NCBI GenBank assembly: GCA_035296625.1
Contig: DATHAO010000058.1
Location: 1 to 64,000 of the forward strand
Length of the DNA stretch: 64,000 nucleotides
Direction of reading: 5' to 3'
Source of the DNA: DATCLS01 sp035296625
GTDB taxonomy: Bacteria > Actinomycetota > Acidimicrobiia > Acidimicrobiales > VFJN01
The translations under genes and the position numbers were made by a program. Shown here piece after piece: positions 9,930 to 17,634 of the stretch (its first letter is position 1; the number at the start of each line of letters is the position of its first letter). The notes beneath the pieces were generated by a model. The model did not search any database. It had not been told where the DNA came from and saw only the letters and a program-made list of their open reading frames with translations.

Positions 9930-10876
9930 CAGTCGACCGTCATCTCGTCGGGGTCGGTGTAGTGGCCGGTGGCCAGCTTGCGGCGCTGCATGAGCAGGTC
10001 GTTGAGCAGCGACGAGGCGCCGAAGCGGAACAGGTCTGGCGTGAGCCACGCCTCGCCGCACGTCTCGTTGACCGTGACCAGGTAGCGGATGGCGTCCTTG
10101 CTCGACCGGATGCCGCCCGCGGCCTTGACCCCCACCCGCCGCCCGCCGGTGCGCTCGAAGTCGCGCACCGCTTCCAGCAGGACGAGCGTGACCGGCAGCG
10201 TGGCGGCGGGCGACACCTTGCCGGTCGAGGTCTTCACGAAGTCGGCGCCGGCCAGCATGGCCAGCCACGCCGCCCGGCGGACGTTGTCGTAGGTGGCCAG
10301 CTCGCCGGTCTCGAGGATCACCTTGAGGTGGGCACCGCCGCATGCCTCCCGGGTGGCGACGATCTCGTCGTGCACGTCGAGGTAGCGACCGGAGAGGAAC
10401 GCGCCCCGGTCGATCACCATGTCGATCTCGTCGGCCCCGGCGGCGAGGGCGGCGGCCACGTCAGCCAGCTTCACGGCGAGGGCCGCCCGGCCGGACGGGA
10501 ACGCCGTCGCCACGGCGGCGACGTGCACGTCGGAGCCGCGCAGCACCTCGACCGCGGGGGGGACGAGATCGCCGTAGACGCACACGGCCGCCACCGGCGG
10601 GCAGGTCGGGTCGTCGGGGTCGGGGCGCCGGGCCTTCGATGCCAGCGCCGTCACCTTGCCGGGCGTGTCCTGCCCCTCGAGCGTGGTGAGGTCGACCATC
10701 CGCACGGCGAGGTCGATGGCGAACGCCTTGGCGGACGTCTTGATCGAGCGGGTGGCGAGCATGGCCGCCCGGGCCTCGGCGCCCACCTGGTCCACGGGCG
10801 GCAGGCCGTGGAGGAAGCGCCCGAGCGATCGGTTCGACGCCGTGACGTCGGCCAGCGGATCGGCAGCGAGGACCAC
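9929..10876 (-). CDS. deoC: Deoxyribose-phosphate aldolase
   Basis: Class I aldolase that splits 2-deoxyribose-5-P into glyceraldehyde-3-P and acetaldehyde. The 315 residues belong to the longer actinobacterial/animal DERA type. The Schiff-base lysine is K215 in ADFVKTSTGK, the second catalytic lysine is K251 in VGVKAAGGIR, and the Asp of the proton relay lies in DEIDMVIDRG. The GTG at 10876 is chosen because the ORF ends there. It is first in a three-gene run with two ALDH-family genes linked by overlaps, so acetaldehyde is probably oxidised on the spot. Confidence 0.95.
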   Translation of the reverse strand: MVLAADPLADVTASNRSLGRFLHGLPPVDQVGAEARAAMLATRSIKTSAKAFAIDLAVRMVDLTTLEGQDTPGKVTALASKARRPDPDDPTCPPVAAVCVYGDLVPPAVEVLRGSDVHVAAVATAFPSGRAALAVKLADVAAALAAGADEIDMVIDRGAFLSGRYLDVHDEIVATREACGGAHLKVILETGELATYDNVRRAAWLAMLAGADFVKTSTGKVSPAATLPVTLVLLEAVRDFERTGGRRVGVKAAGGIRSSKDAIRYLVTVNETCGEAWLTPDLFRFGASSLLNDLLMQRRKLATGHYTDPDEMTVD

Positions 10877-11075
10877 GTCGGCCAGGGTACAGGTGCGTGT
10901 CCGCCGCCGACCCGCCCGGTCGGCGCCGGTGGCCGTCCGCCGGCCCGGCCCGGCCGGGCGCGACGATCGTGGGGATGAGGGACGAGCCGGCCGGGGGGCT
11001 GGGCGGGCCTGGCGGCGGCCCCGGACGCCTCGGCGACGCGGGCGACGAGCCGGGCGACGGGCCCGGGAGCGCGGG
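10877..11075. other. Intergenic region between add and deoC
   Basis: 199 bases, mostly G/C runs rich in GGC and GGG. A weak plus-strand ORF here is low-complexity Gly/Pro and lacks a ribosome-binding site. It separates adenosine deaminase from deoC, so deoC may have its own promoter; I cannot point to convincing hexamers. Confidence 0.4.
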
Positions 11076-12155
11076 TTAGAGGGCCTCGGCGCGCAGGGCG
11101 GCGAAGCCGGGGCGGATCTGGCTGGCGATGATGCGCAGGCGCTGGTCGAACGGCCAGAACGCGCTCTTCATGGCGTTGAGCGTGAGCCACTCGAGCTCGT
11201 CCCAGCCGTAGCCGAACGCCTCCACGAGGTTCGCGAACTCGTCGGTGAGGCTGATCGCCGACATGAGCCGGTTGTCGGTATTCACCGTGACCCGGAACCG
11301 CAGCCGGGTGAGCAGGCCGATCGGGTGGTCGCGTATGGACGGCGCCACGCCGGTGTGCACGTTCGAGCTCGGGCACATCTCGAGCGGCACGCGCCGGTCG
11401 CGCACGAATGCCGCCAGCCGCCCGAGCTGCGCCCGGCCGTCGGCGTCGACGCCGATGTCCTCGACGATGCGCACGCCGTGGCCCAGCCGCTCGCCGCCGC
11501 ACAGCTGCACGGCCTCCCAGATCGAGGGCAGCCCGTACGCCTCGCCGGCGTGAATCGTGATGTGGTGGTTGGCCTTGGCGATCTCCTGGAACGCGGCCAG
11601 GTGCCGGGTGGGCGGGTTGCCGTGCTCGCTGCCGGCGATGTCGAAGCCGACGACGCCTTCGTCGCGGTGACGCAGCGTCAGCTGGGCGATGTCGGTCGAG
11701 TTCGCGGCGTGGCGCATGGCCGTGAGCAGCGTGCCGATCGTGATGTTGCGGCCGGCGGCGCCCAGGCGGAAGCCCTCGAGCACGGCCGTGACCACCTCGT
11801 CGAGGCTGAGCGCTCCGTCGATGTGCAGCTCGGGAGCGAAGCGGACCTCGGCGTAGACGGCGCCGTCGCTCGCCAGGTCCTCGGCGCACTCGGCGGCGAC
11901 TCGCACGAGTGCGTCCTTCGTCTGCATCACCGCGACGGTGTGCGAGAACGTCTGGAGGTAGAGGTCCAGGTCGCGCCGGTAGGCGCCCTCGTGGAACCAG
12001 AGGCCGAGCTCGGTCGGGTCGGTGGTGGGCAGCGTGTGGCCGGCGTCCGCGGCCAGGTCGACGACGGTCCCGGGGCGGAGCCCACCGTCGAGGTGGTCGT
12101 GGAGCAGGACCTTCGGGGCCCGGAGGATCTGGTCTCGGGTGGGTCGAGCGTCCAT
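11076..12155 (-). CDS. add: Adenosine deaminase
   Basis: Zinc hydrolase that converts (deoxy)adenosine to (deoxy)inosine, the first step of purine nucleoside salvage. The 359-residue barrel shows all family motifs: H19/H21 in LLHDHLDGG (zinc), HAGEAYG (catalytic Glu and His), the EMCPSSNVHTG loop, and NTDNRLMS with the zinc-site Asp. The ATG at 12155 starts just ahead of the conserved lysine-leucine-histidine region. It lies downstream of the metallo-beta-lactamase gene (52-bp gap) and upstream of deoC, inside the nucleoside cluster. Its product inosine is the substrate of the purine nucleoside phosphorylase at 20510. Confidence 0.96.
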   Translation of the reverse strand: MDARPTRDQILRAPKVLLHDHLDGGLRPGTVVDLAADAGHTLPTTDPTELGLWFHEGAYRRDLDLYLQTFSHTVAVMQTKDALVRVAAECAEDLASDGAVYAEVRFAPELHIDGALSLDEVVTAVLEGFRLGAAGRNITIGTLLTAMRHAANSTDIAQLTLRHRDEGVVGFDIAGSEHGNPPTRHLAAFQEIAKANHHITIHAGEAYGLPSIWEAVQLCGGERLGHGVRIVEDIGVDADGRAQLGRLAAFVRDRRVPLEMCPSSNVHTGVAPSIRDHPIGLLTRLRFRVTVNTDNRLMSAISLTDEFANLVEAFGYGWDELEWLTLNAMKSAFWPFDQRLRIIASQIRPGFAALRAEAL

Positions 12156-12207
12156 GCTCCAGGCTACCTGGGCAGGGGTGACGTAGGGGACGCCGCGTGC
12201 CGTACCC

Positions 12208-13086
12208 CTACGGCGCCTCGGTGTCGGGGACGAAGCGCCACGCCGACCCTTCGGCCACGACCCGGCCGGCCGGAAGGGTAGGGAAGTGGGCGCCGACGAC
12301 GACGGCGTCGGCGTCCGTGGCGCTGCGCAGCAGGCGGCGGCGGGTGGCTCGCGCCTGCGCGCTGTCGGCGTCCGAGACGAAGCCCACGTCGGGCTCGGCG
12401 CACTGGACGGGGTGGTGGATCACGTCGCCGGTCAGCAGCCCCTGGTGGCCGCCCGAGGCGATCCACAGGGCCGTGTGGCCCGGGGTGTGGCCGGGCGCTG
12501 CGGCGAGCCGCAGGCCGTCGCCCAGGTCGGCGTCGGGCTCCACCACGTCGGCCAGCCCGGCGTCGAGGATCGGCGCGACCGAATCGGCGTGGATCCGCCG
12601 GTCGTCGGCGTCGTCGCTGGCCCCCAGCCAGTCCAGCTCGGCCTGCGTGTAGAGGTGGCGGGCCCGGCGGAACGTCGGCACCCACCGGCCGTCGACGGCG
12701 CGGGTGTCCCAGCCGACGTGGTCGACGTGGACGTGGGTGTGGACGACGGCGTCCACCTCGTCCGGGTCGAAGCCGGCCTTGCGGAACCGCTCCATGAACG
12801 GCCACGCCTGGTCGTTCCAGAACGGCTGGCTGCGTTCCTTGCCGTTGCCGATGCACGGGTCGACGACGAACGTGCGGCCGCCCGCCTCGACGACCAGCGC
12901 CTGGACCCGCATGCTGATCGTGCCGTCATGGGCGGCCCAGTGCGGCACCAGCCAGGCGTGGCGGCGCACCAGCTGCTCGTCGGCGTCGGGGAAGAAGAAC
13001 ACGGGCGGGATGCCATCGGTCTGGGCCTCCACGACGCTCGTGATCCGGACGTCGCCGACCTGCCAGCGCTGAGTGTCCTCGGTCAT
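12208..13086 (-). CDS. Metallo-beta-lactamase-fold hydrolase (lactonase-like)
   Basis: 292 residues with the dinuclear zinc motif HTHVHVDHVGW (H118, H120, D122, H123), the later zinc His in AAPGHTPGHTALW, the bridging Asp in LLTGDVIHH and the last His in VVGAHFPT. The overall layout resembles N-acyl-homoserine lactonase/GumP-like MBL proteins, but no residue fixes the substrate. The ATG at 13086 has GGAGG at 8 nt; a GTG five codons upstream is less likely. An 18-bp TetR-type palindrome lies 43-60 nt upstream of the start, so this gene seems to be an independently controlled insertion in the nucleoside cluster. Confidence 0.85.
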   Translation of the reverse strand: MTEDTQRWQVGDVRITSVVEAQTDGIPPVFFFPDADEQLVRRHAWLVPHWAAHDGTISMRVQALVVEAGGRTFVVDPCIGNGKERSQPFWNDQAWPFMERFRKAGFDPDEVDAVVHTHVHVDHVGWDTRAVDGRWVPTFRRARHLYTQAELDWLGASDDADDRRIHADSVAPILDAGLADVVEPDADLGDGLRLAAAPGHTPGHTALWIASGGHQGLLTGDVIHHPVQCAEPDVGFVSDADSAQARATRRRLLRSATDADAVVVGAHFPTLPAGRVVAEGSAWRFVPDTEAP

Positions 13087-13128
13087 CGGGGTGTCCTCCA
13101 CGTGCTCACGGCCGCGCCGCGCACGACG

Positions 13129-13146
13129 CTAGACCGACCGGTCTAG
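13129..13146. promoter_or_regulatory. Palindromic operator, TetR type
   Basis: CTAGACCG-AC-CGGTCTAG, two perfect 8-bp arms with a 2-nt spacer. It contains the ACCGnnCGGT core common in TetR-family operators. It sits just upstream of the metallo-hydrolase start and just after the deoA stop. No TetR gene is found in the window. Confidence 0.7.
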
Positions 13147-13153
13147 AGATCGC

Positions 13154-14428
13154 TCATCCGACGCGCTCGACGATGAGTGGGCGGGGCTCGGGGGCCTCGG
13201 CGCCCACCTCGATCGCCCCCTCCAGCGCGGCGAGGGCGGCGTCGAGCCGGCCCGGGTCGTCGGCGTGCAGCTCCAGCACCGGCTCGCCGGCCTCGACGGG
13301 GTCCCCCGGCTTGCGCAGGCTGAGGGCGCCGGCCGTCGGCGAGACGGGATCTTCCTTGCGGGACCGGCCGGCCCCGAGGCGCCACACGGCTACGCCCACC
13401 GCCCGGGCGTCGAGCCGGTGCAGGTAGCCCGAGGCCGGGCTGCGGACCTCGTGGCGCACTGCGGCCGTCGGCCGGGGCGCCGCAGGATCGCCGCCCTGGG
13501 CCCGGACCATGGCGTCCCACACCGCGAGCGCCCGGCCGTCGGCCAGCACCCGGGCCGGATCGGCCTCGAGGCCGGCGAGCGCCACCATCTCTCGCGCCAG
13601 GGCGAGGGTGACCTCGACCACGTCGCCGGGCCCGCCACCGCGTAGGACCTCGACCGCCTCGTCGACCTCGAGGCCGTTGCCCGCGGCACGCCCGAGCGGA
13701 GCGTCCATGTCGGTGATCAGCGCCACGGTTCGCACGCCGTGGGCGTCGCCCAGCCCCACCATCGTCTCGGCCAGGCGTCGGGCCGTATCCAGGTCGGGCA
13801 GGAACGCGCCCGCGCCGATTTTCACGTCGAGCACGAGCGCCTCGGTGCCCTCCGCGATCTTCTTGGACATGATCGAGCTGGCGATCAAAGGCACCGCCTC
13901 GACCGTGGCCGTGACGTCGCGCAGGGCGTACAGCTTGCGGTCGGCCGGGCACAGGCGCTCGCTCGCCGCACAGATCACGACGCCCACGTCGCGCAGCTGG
14001 GCGAGCACCTCGTCGGTGCGAAGCGTGGCGCGCCAGCCGGGGATCGCCTCCATCTTGTCGAGCGTGCCGCCGGTGTGGCCGAGGCCCCGGCCCGACAGCT
14101 GGGGCACGGCCGCGCCGCACGCCGCCGCCAGTGGGGCCAGGGGCAGCGAGACCTTGTCGCCCACCCCGCCGGTCGAGTGCTTGTCGACCGTCGGTCGGGG
14201 GAGGGAAGACAGGTCGAGGCGGTCGCCCGACTCGATCATCGCCCGGGTCCACGCGGCGAGCTCGCCGGGCGCCATGTCACGCAGCAGAATCGCCATGCAC
14301 AGCGCCGCCGCCTGCTCGTCGGCGATCGTGCCGGCCGTGTAGCCCTCGATGAAGAAGCGGACCTGCTCGTCGGACAGCTCGCCGCCGTCGCGCTTGGTGC
14401 GGATCACATCCAGCACGTCGGTGGCCAT
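13154..14428 (-). CDS. deoA: Pyrimidine-nucleoside / thymidine phosphorylase
   Basis: Phosphorolyses thymidine, deoxyuridine and perhaps uridine to the base plus (deoxy)ribose-1-P. The 424 residues match the family: the N-terminal alpha domain, DKHSTGGVGDKVSLPLAP (phosphate loop), QLSGRGLGHTGGTLDKMEAI (substrate loop), SSIMSKKIAEG (catalytic Lys region) and the C-terminal PYNP domain with EVRSPASGYL. Only the ATG at 14428 is in frame; three upstream copies of the same TGATGGCC start context are out of frame. Product sugars feed the mutase at 21414 and deoC; uracil feeds upp. Confidence 0.96.
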   Translation of the reverse strand: MATDVLDVIRTKRDGGELSDEQVRFFIEGYTAGTIADEQAAALCMAILLRDMAPGELAAWTRAMIESGDRLDLSSLPRPTVDKHSTGGVGDKVSLPLAPLAAACGAAVPQLSGRGLGHTGGTLDKMEAIPGWRATLRTDEVLAQLRDVGVVICAASERLCPADRKLYALRDVTATVEAVPLIASSIMSKKIAEGTEALVLDVKIGAGAFLPDLDTARRLAETMVGLGDAHGVRTVALITDMDAPLGRAAGNGLEVDEAVEVLRGGGPGDVVEVTLALAREMVALAGLEADPARVLADGRALAVWDAMVRAQGGDPAAPRPTAAVRHEVRSPASGYLHRLDARAVGVAVWRLGAGRSRKEDPVSPTAGALSLRKPGDPVEAGEPVLELHADDPGRLDAALAALEGAIEVGAEAPEPRPLIVERVG

Positions 14429-14552
14429 CAGCCCGGACCCCCACCCGCGGCCGGAGGCGTGATGGCCATCAGCCGGGCCGCCCGCCCGCGACTGGAGGCG
14501 TGATGGCCATCAGCCCGGACCCCAGCCGGGGCCGGAGGCGTGATGGCCATCA
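14428..14552. repeat. Tandem repeats (40-41 bp) of the cdd-deoA stop/start junction
   Basis: Read on the minus strand, TGATGGCC occurs four times. Its ATGs are at 14550, 14510, 14469 and 14428, so the spacings are 40, 41 and 41 bp. The first copy overlaps the cdd stop and the last is the deoA start. Each unit continues as ATGGCCATCACGCCTCC except the last, which enters deoA (ATGGCCACCGACGTG). Since the spacing is not a multiple of three, none of the upstream ATGs is in frame with deoA. Confidence 0.9.
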
Positions 14553-15050
14553 GCCCGGCCCCCCGCCCGCCCCGCCCGCGCCCGGAGGCGTGGCGGCGTC
14601 ACCGCCGGCCCGGTCCGCTCGGTCGGCGGCCGTGGGGTCCGCAGCCCCGGTCCCGGCGCCGGCGGCGGCGTCGAGGTCGTCGGGCCCGAAGGCCCCGGGC
14701 AGCCACTCGGCCATCGGCCGCTCGTTGACCAGCAGCTCGGCGCCCCCGGCCTCGACCAGCAGCTGCCGGCACCGCCCGCAGCACGCCACGTCGCGCCCGT
14801 CCGGGTCGGTGACCGCCACAGCCCGCAGCCGGCCGCCGCCCGTGGCGTGCAGGGCCGAGACCAGGCCGCATTCGGCGCACAGCGTGAGGCCGTACGAGGC
14901 GTTCTCGACGTTGCATCCGACCACGACCCGCCCGTCGTCCACGAGCCCGGCCGCCCCGACGCCGAACCCCGAGTACCGCACGTAGGCCCGGGTGGCGACG
15001 TCGGCGGCCGCCGCCCGCAGGGCGTCCCAGTCGATCGCCGCCGTCACCAC
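14550..15050 (-). CDS. cdd: Cytidine deaminase
   Basis: Converts (deoxy)cytidine to (deoxy)uridine. Residues 1-125 form the complete domain, with zinc and catalytic residues in GCNVENASYGLTLCAECG and CCGRCRQLLVEAG (C-A-E and PCxxC-like pattern, here CGRC). Residues beyond about 125 form an Ala/Gly/Pro-rich tail of about 40 residues not needed by the family, running into the tandem-repeated junction with deoA. GTG codons at 15050 and 15047 are both possible starts; the gene begins 4 nt after the permease stop. Its product uridine is a substrate of the following phosphorylase. Confidence 0.93.
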   Translation of the reverse strand: MVTAAIDWDALRAAAADVATRAYVRYSGFGVGAAGLVDDGRVVVGCNVENASYGLTLCAECGLVSALHATGGGRLRAVAVTDPDGRDVACCGRCRQLLVEAGGAELLVNERPMAEWLPGAFGPDDLDAAAGAGTGAADPTAADRADRAGGDAATPPGAGGAGGGPG

Positions 15051-15054
15051 CCGC

Positions 15055-16404
15055 TCAGCCCGTCGTGTACGGCTGCCCGTCGGCCGCCGGCGGCCGGGAC
15101 CGGCCGACGAGGCCGGCGACCACGATGATCGTGACGACGTAGGGGGTCATCAGCAGCAGCTCGGAGGGCAGCGGCGTGTCGAGCAGGGCGAGGCGCCCCT
15201 GCAGCTCCTCGGCGAAGCCGAACACGAGGGCCGCGATGAACGCCCCGACGGGATGCCAGCGCCCGAAGATAAGCGCGGCTAGGGCGATGAAGCCGCGGCC
15301 GGCGGTCATGTTCTCGTCGAACCCGCTGACCGCGTCGAGCGTGAACCACGTGCCGGCGAACCCGGCCACGGCCCCGCCCAGCACGACGGCCCGATAGCGG
15401 GTCCGGAGCACGTTGATGCCCACGGTGTCGGCCGCCCGGGGGTGCTCGCCGACGGCCCGCAGGCGGAGGCCCCAGCGGGTGCGGAACAGCGCCCAGGCCA
15501 GCCCGAACACGAGAACGAACATGACGTAGACGTAGATCGTGTTGTCGAACAGCAGCGGCCCGACGAGCGGGATGTCACCCAGCAGGGGGATGGCCACCGA
15601 ACGGAACGACCCGGGCTGGTTGAGGTCCTGGTACTCGACGAGAACCCGGGCCGTCAGGTAGCTGGTGAGGCCCACGGCGAAGATGTTGATGACCGTGCCA
15701 CCGATGATCTGGTCGACCTGGTAGCGGATCGACAGCACGGCGAGCGCCAGCCCCAGCAGCGCCCCGGCGGCGACGCCGGAGGCCATGCCGACCCAGGGGG
15801 TGCCGGCCGCGCTCGCCGTGAGGGCCCCCACGAACGCGGCGGTGAGCAGCATGCCCTCGATGGCGATGTTGACGACCCCGGCGCGCTCGCACAGCACGCC
15901 GGCCAGCGCACCCAGCGCCAGCGGGATCGACCGGCGCAGCGTGCCGTCCAGCAGGCCGACGATGTTGATCGAGTCGTCGCGGGCCGCCCACGCCAGCAGC
16001 GCCACCACGAACAGGGCCAGGGAGATGCCGAAAACCAGGTAGGTGCGGGACGTCAGCCGGCCGGCGACCTGGGCGACGCCGAGGGCAACGATGACCACGC
16101 CTAGGACGAGCGCGGTCGCCCGGGCGGGCACCGTCACGTCGGGCAGCTCGAACGCCTCGCCGCCCCGGCTGAACACGAACGTTGCGTCGAGGCCCGACTC
16201 GCTGCCGAGCCCGAACGCCACGAGGGCGATGAGGCCCAGCACGGCGGTGGCGATGCCGAAGCCGAGGCGTCGTCCGGGGGTCAGCCCGACGCGCTCGTCG
16301 CCGGCGGCCGCGGCGCGCCGGTCGTCGACGCCCGTGTGGTCACCGCCGCCGCCGTCGCCGGAGGGGGTTGGCTGACCGGCGGTCGGGTCGGTCGTGGCCG
16401 CCAC
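15055..16404 (-). CDS. Nucleoside ABC importer, permease 2 (BPD_transp_2 type)
   Basis: 449 residues with a 40-residue Gly/Asp-rich cytoplasmic N terminus and about ten hydrophobic segments. The family region is clear: LCERAGVVNIAIEGMLLTAA, VDQIIGGTVINIFAVGLTSY, and the C-terminal FIALAALIFGRWHP. This is the NupQ/YufQ-like permease of basic-membrane-protein nucleoside importers. The GTG start follows the stop of permease 1 directly (TGAGTG, no gap). It is followed at 4 nt by cdd, so import and deamination are in one transcript. Confidence 0.92.
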   Translation of the reverse strand: MAATTDPTAGQPTPSGDGGGGDHTGVDDRRAAAAGDERVGLTPGRRLGFGIATAVLGLIALVAFGLGSESGLDATFVFSRGGEAFELPDVTVPARATALVLGVVIVALGVAQVAGRLTSRTYLVFGISLALFVVALLAWAARDDSINIVGLLDGTLRRSIPLALGALAGVLCERAGVVNIAIEGMLLTAAFVGALTASAAGTPWVGMASGVAAGALLGLALAVLSIRYQVDQIIGGTVINIFAVGLTSYLTARVLVEYQDLNQPGSFRSVAIPLLGDIPLVGPLLFDNTIYVYVMFVLVFGLAWALFRTRWGLRLRAVGEHPRAADTVGINVLRTRYRAVVLGGAVAGFAGTWFTLDAVSGFDENMTAGRGFIALAALIFGRWHPVGAFIAALVFGFAEELQGRLALLDTPLPSELLLMTPYVVTIIVVAGLVGRSRPPAADGQPYTTG

Positions 16405-17634
16405 TCAGGCCCCCCAGCTCGTGGTGAACCTCTGCTCGGCGCCCCGGCCGGCCGGAACTCGGTAGATGGCCCGCACCAGGCGGGGGGCGGCCACGAACAG
16501 GATGATCAGCGCCTGGATGACGATGATGATGTCGACCGGCGTCTGGGTGGCGGCCTGCATGCCGGTCGAGCCGGCCCGCAGCACGCCGAACAGGAAGGCG
16601 GCGGCCAGCACTCCGAACGGGTTCGCCCGGCCGAGCAGGGCCACGGCGATGGCGTCGAAGCCGATCTCGGCGTAGAAGCCGCCGGTCAGGCTGAAGCTCG
16701 GCCGGCCGAGGATGTTGCTCGTGCCGGCCAGGCCGGCGAGACCGCCGGCGATCGCCATCGAGAGCATGTAGGTGGCGCCCACCTTCATGCCGGCGTACCG
16801 CGAGGCGAACGGGTTCGTGCCCACCGCCCGCATGCGGAACCCGACCGTCGACCGGCCGAGCAACCACCACACGGCGACCGCAGCGGCCAGGGCGATGAAC
16901 AGCCCGGCGTGGACCCGCATGTCGCCGGCCGTGATCTCGGGTAGGCGGGCGGACTCGTGCACCGGCTTGGAGATCGGGTCGTTGCGGCCCGGCCGCTGGA
17001 ACGCCGTGCTTCGCAGCGCGTAGTCGAGCAGCCGGTAGGAGATGTAGTTGAGCATGATCGTCGTGATGACCTCGTGGGCCCCGAAGCGGGCCTTGAGGAA
17101 CCCGGCGATCGCCCCCCAGGCGGCACCGCCCGCCGCCCCGGCCATCACGGCGAGGGGCAGGTGGACCGCGGTCGGCAGGTCGAAGGTGAAGCCCACCCAG
17201 CCGGCGCACGTGGCCCCCACGATGAGCTGGCCGGCGGCCCCGATGTTGAACAAACCGGCCCGGAACGCGAGGGCGACCGACAGGCCGGCGAGGGCCAGCG
17301 GCGTGGACTCGACGAGCGTGCGGCCGAGCGCGGACGGGGTGGCGAGCGAGCTGTCCCACAGAGCGCGGTAGCTGTCGAACACGGCGTCCCACGAGGATCG
17401 CAGCGCCTGGGAGGGGTCGCGGAAGAAGTCGCCCCACTGGTTCAGCGTGTCGGGGTTGGAGAACACGATGACGAGGCCGCCCACGACCAGCGCCGTGAGC
17501 AGGGCGAGGGCCGGCAGCAGCAGCGCCTGCCCGGCGGCGCGCAGGCGGGCGACGACCTCGGCGCCCGTCCCGGGCCGGCCGGCCGGGCCGCCGGCGTCGC
17601 CCTCGCCGGCGTCGATCGTGGCGGTGGTGCTCAC
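16405..17634 (-). CDS. Nucleoside ABC importer, permease 1 (BPD_transp_2 type)
   Basis: 409 residues, NupP/YufP-like. Hydrophobic segments begin around residue 35. Family motifs: LAFRAGLFNIGAAGQLIVGA, HEVITTIMLNYISYRLLDY and AEIGFDAIAVALLGRANPFG. A large periplasmic-type loop lies between the first two segments (WGDFFRDPSQALRSSWDAVF), as in homologues. Its GTG start overlaps the ATPase stop by 4 nt (GTGA), and it abuts permease 2, so the two form the membrane heterodimer. Confidence 0.92.
   Translation of the reverse strand: MSTTATIDAGEGDAGGPAGRPGTGAEVVARLRAAGQALLLPALALLTALVVGGLVIVFSNPDTLNQWGDFFRDPSQALRSSWDAVFDSYRALWDSSLATPSALGRTLVESTPLALAGLSVALAFRAGLFNIGAAGQLIVGATCAGWVGFTFDLPTAVHLPLAVMAGAAGGAAWGAIAGFLKARFGAHEVITTIMLNYISYRLLDYALRSTAFQRPGRNDPISKPVHESARLPEITAGDMRVHAGLFIALAAAVAVWWLLGRSTVGFRMRAVGTNPFASRYAGMKVGATYMLSMAIAGGLAGLAGTSNILGRPSFSLTGGFYAEIGFDAIAVALLGRANPFGVLAAAFLFGVLRAGSTGMQAATQTPVDIIIVIQALIILFVAAPRLVRAIYRVPAGRGAEQRFTTSWGA

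Noticed and set aside
10897..11079. Small plus-strand ORF between add and deoC
   Set aside because: Low-complexity Gly/Pro composition, no ribosome-binding site and no conserved motif.
13143..14252. Long alternative minus-strand frame inside deoA
   Set aside because: Arg/Gly-rich shadow frame; the 13154-14428 frame carries the complete phosphorylase motifs.
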